Below, one piece after another: positions 5,753 through 6,285 of a stretch of 6,285 nt of DNA (positions within the stretch are counted from its first letter, which is position 1; each line of letters opens with the position of its first letter). Origin of the DNA: Mycobacterium sp. Lineage in GTDB: Bacteria > Actinomycetota > Actinomycetes > Mycobacteriales > Mycobacteriaceae. The position numbers were made by a program, and so were the translations under genes. The notes beneath the pieces are model-generated. The model had not been told where the DNA came from and made no database searches. It was given only the letters and a program-made list of their open reading frames with translations. The stretch lies in NCBI GenBank assembly GCA_028706695.1, contig JAQTVU010000152.1, positions 1-6,285 on the forward strand. The letters run 5' to 3'.

Positions 5753-6211
5753 GTGACCGTCGACGAAGACCTGATCCGTGCCGCACTGACAGTCGCCGCG
5801 ACAGCGGGTCCGCGCGACGTCCCGGTCGGGGCCGTGGTGTTCGGCGCCGACGGAACCGAACTCGCCCGGGCGGTCAACGCCCGCGAGGCCATCGGCGATC
5901 CGACCGCGCACGCGGAGATCCTGGCGCTGCGTGCGGCGGCCGCCGTGCTCGGCGACGGGTGGCGCCTGGAGGGCGCCACGCTGGCCGTCACCGTCGAGCC
6001 GTGCACTATGTGCGCGGGGGCGGTGGTGCTGGCCCGCGTCGCACGGCTGGTGTTCGGCGCCTGGGAACCCAAGACGGGCGCCGTCGGGTCACTGTGGGAC
6101 GTGGTTCGGGACCGCCGGCTCAACCACCGCCCGGAAGTACGTGGCGGCGTGCTTGCCGCGGAGTGCGCCGCGCCGCTGGAGGAATTCTTCGCCCGCCAGC
6201 GATTGGGGTAG
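5753..6211 (+). CDS. tadA: tRNA(Arg)-type adenosine-34 deaminase TadA
   Basis: The enzyme deaminates the wobble adenosine of tRNA-Arg(ACG) to inosine; it is a zinc hydrolase of the cytidine/deoxycytidylate deaminase fold. From GTG 5753 it has 152 aa, which I recall as the length of Rv3752c. Key residues are visible: PTAHAEILAL (50-59) with zinc ligand His53 and catalytic Glu55, and EPCTMCAGA (82-90) with zinc ligands Cys84 and Cys87. The TadA-typical NAREAIGDPTAHAE and FGAWEPKTGAVGSLWDVV segments and a C-terminal helix EEFFARQR (143-150) are also present. The frame is open back to GTG codons at 5696 and 5639, which would add 19 or 38 residues made entirely of the repeat (basic, with two RRRR runs). 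I choose 5753 because the family sequence begins there (VTVDEDLIRAAL) and the extension is repeat-derived. It is the second gene of an operon and ends 29 bases before a tRNA gene. Confidence 0.92.
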   Translation: MTVDEDLIRAALTVAATAGPRDVPVGAVVFGADGTELARAVNAREAIGDPTAHAEILALRAAAAVLGDGWRLEGATLAVTVEPCTMCAGAVVLARVARLVFGAWEPKTGAVGSLWDVVRDRRLNHRPEVRGGVLAAECAAPLEEFFARQRLG

Positions 6212-6233
6212 GCCGTGCCCGATTCGGTAAGCT
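6203..6233 (+). promoter_or_regulatory. Candidate promoter for the tRNA-Ser gene
   Basis: TAAGCT (6228-6233) fits the mycobacterial -10 consensus and lies seven bases before the first base of the tRNA. TTGGGG (6203-6208) is a partial -35 match with a long, 19-base spacer, and overlaps the last codons of tadA. A start this close would give almost no 5' leader. Read-through from tadA is an alternative source of the transcript. Confidence 0.35.
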
Positions 6234-6240
6234 GCTCGGC

Positions 6241-6285
6241 GGTGGCGTGTCCGAGCGGCCTAAGGAGCACGCCTCGAAAGCGTGT
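6241..6285 (+). tRNA. tRNA-Ser (anticodon CGA), 5' part only; cut by the window edge
   Basis: The 5' acceptor strand is GGTGGCG (6241-6247), followed by TG and a D-arm TCCGAGCGGCCTAAGGA (6250-6266) of the class II serine/leucine type. The anticodon stem CACGC (6268-6272) pairs with GCGTG (6280-6284) around the seven-base loop CTCGAAA (6273-6279). The anticodon is CGA (6275-6277), reading the serine codon UCG. The long variable arm, T-arm and 3' acceptor strand lie beyond the window. In M. tuberculosis, as I recall, phage-type integrase and excisionase genes adjoin a serine tRNA at this locus, so it may serve as an attachment site. Confidence 0.9.

Noticed and set aside
5533..6270. A 245-codon minus-strand frame opposite tadA.
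   Set aside because: It is Ser/Arg/Pro/Thr-rich shadow sequence running through the repeat and the tRNA gene; tadA on the other strand has all its zinc-site residues.

Overview
The window looks like core chromosome from a high-GC actinobacterium, most likely a slow-growing Mycobacterium. Codons are strongly biased to G or C in the third position. The gene content and order also match a block I recall from M. tuberculosis, Rv3765c (tcrX) to Rv3752c (tadA) plus a serine tRNA, read here in the opposite orientation. No alignment was run, so the orthology calls rest on recognised motifs, protein lengths and gene order.

From left to right, the window opens with the last 34 codons of an OmpR-type response regulator (TcrX). 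The full sensor kinase TcrY (84-1610) overlaps it. A 154-base gap follows, then an aminoglycoside-phosphotransferase-fold protein (1765-2811) whose orthologue carries the misleading name fadE36. Convergent to it is a small two-helix membrane protein of the LapA type (2888-3232, minus). Divergent from that one, after 253 bases without a convincing gene, is a glycolipid-binding-family (DUF1089) protein (3486-4085). Its 3' end overlaps the convergent prephenate dehydrogenase gene tyrA (4048-5007, minus). Divergent from tyrA is a two-gene operon of a tRNA-deaminase-associated protein (5121-5642) and tadA (5753-6211). The first half of a tRNA-Ser(CGA) closes the window.

Three functional units are visible: a two-component system, tyrosine biosynthesis (tyrA), and anticodon wobble editing (tadA and its partner). 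The other genes are probably neighbours rather than members of one pathway. Compared with the M. tuberculosis order as I remember it, lpqH and Rv3762c are missing between tcrY and fadE36, and the proXVWZ osmolyte transporter is missing between the LapA-type gene and the DUF1089 gene.

The most distinctive structure is a perfect 57-bp tandem duplication (5639-5752) at the junction of the deaminase-associated gene and tadA. Each unit carries an overlapping stop/start (GTGA), keeps frame and can fold into a hairpin. It therefore behaves like a MIRU/VNTR element inserted at a translationally coupled junction. A second pattern is a -10-like hexamer placed 6-8 bases before several start codons, which suggests leaderless transcripts. 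I see no CRISPR array, insertion sequence, phage gene or obvious new system.
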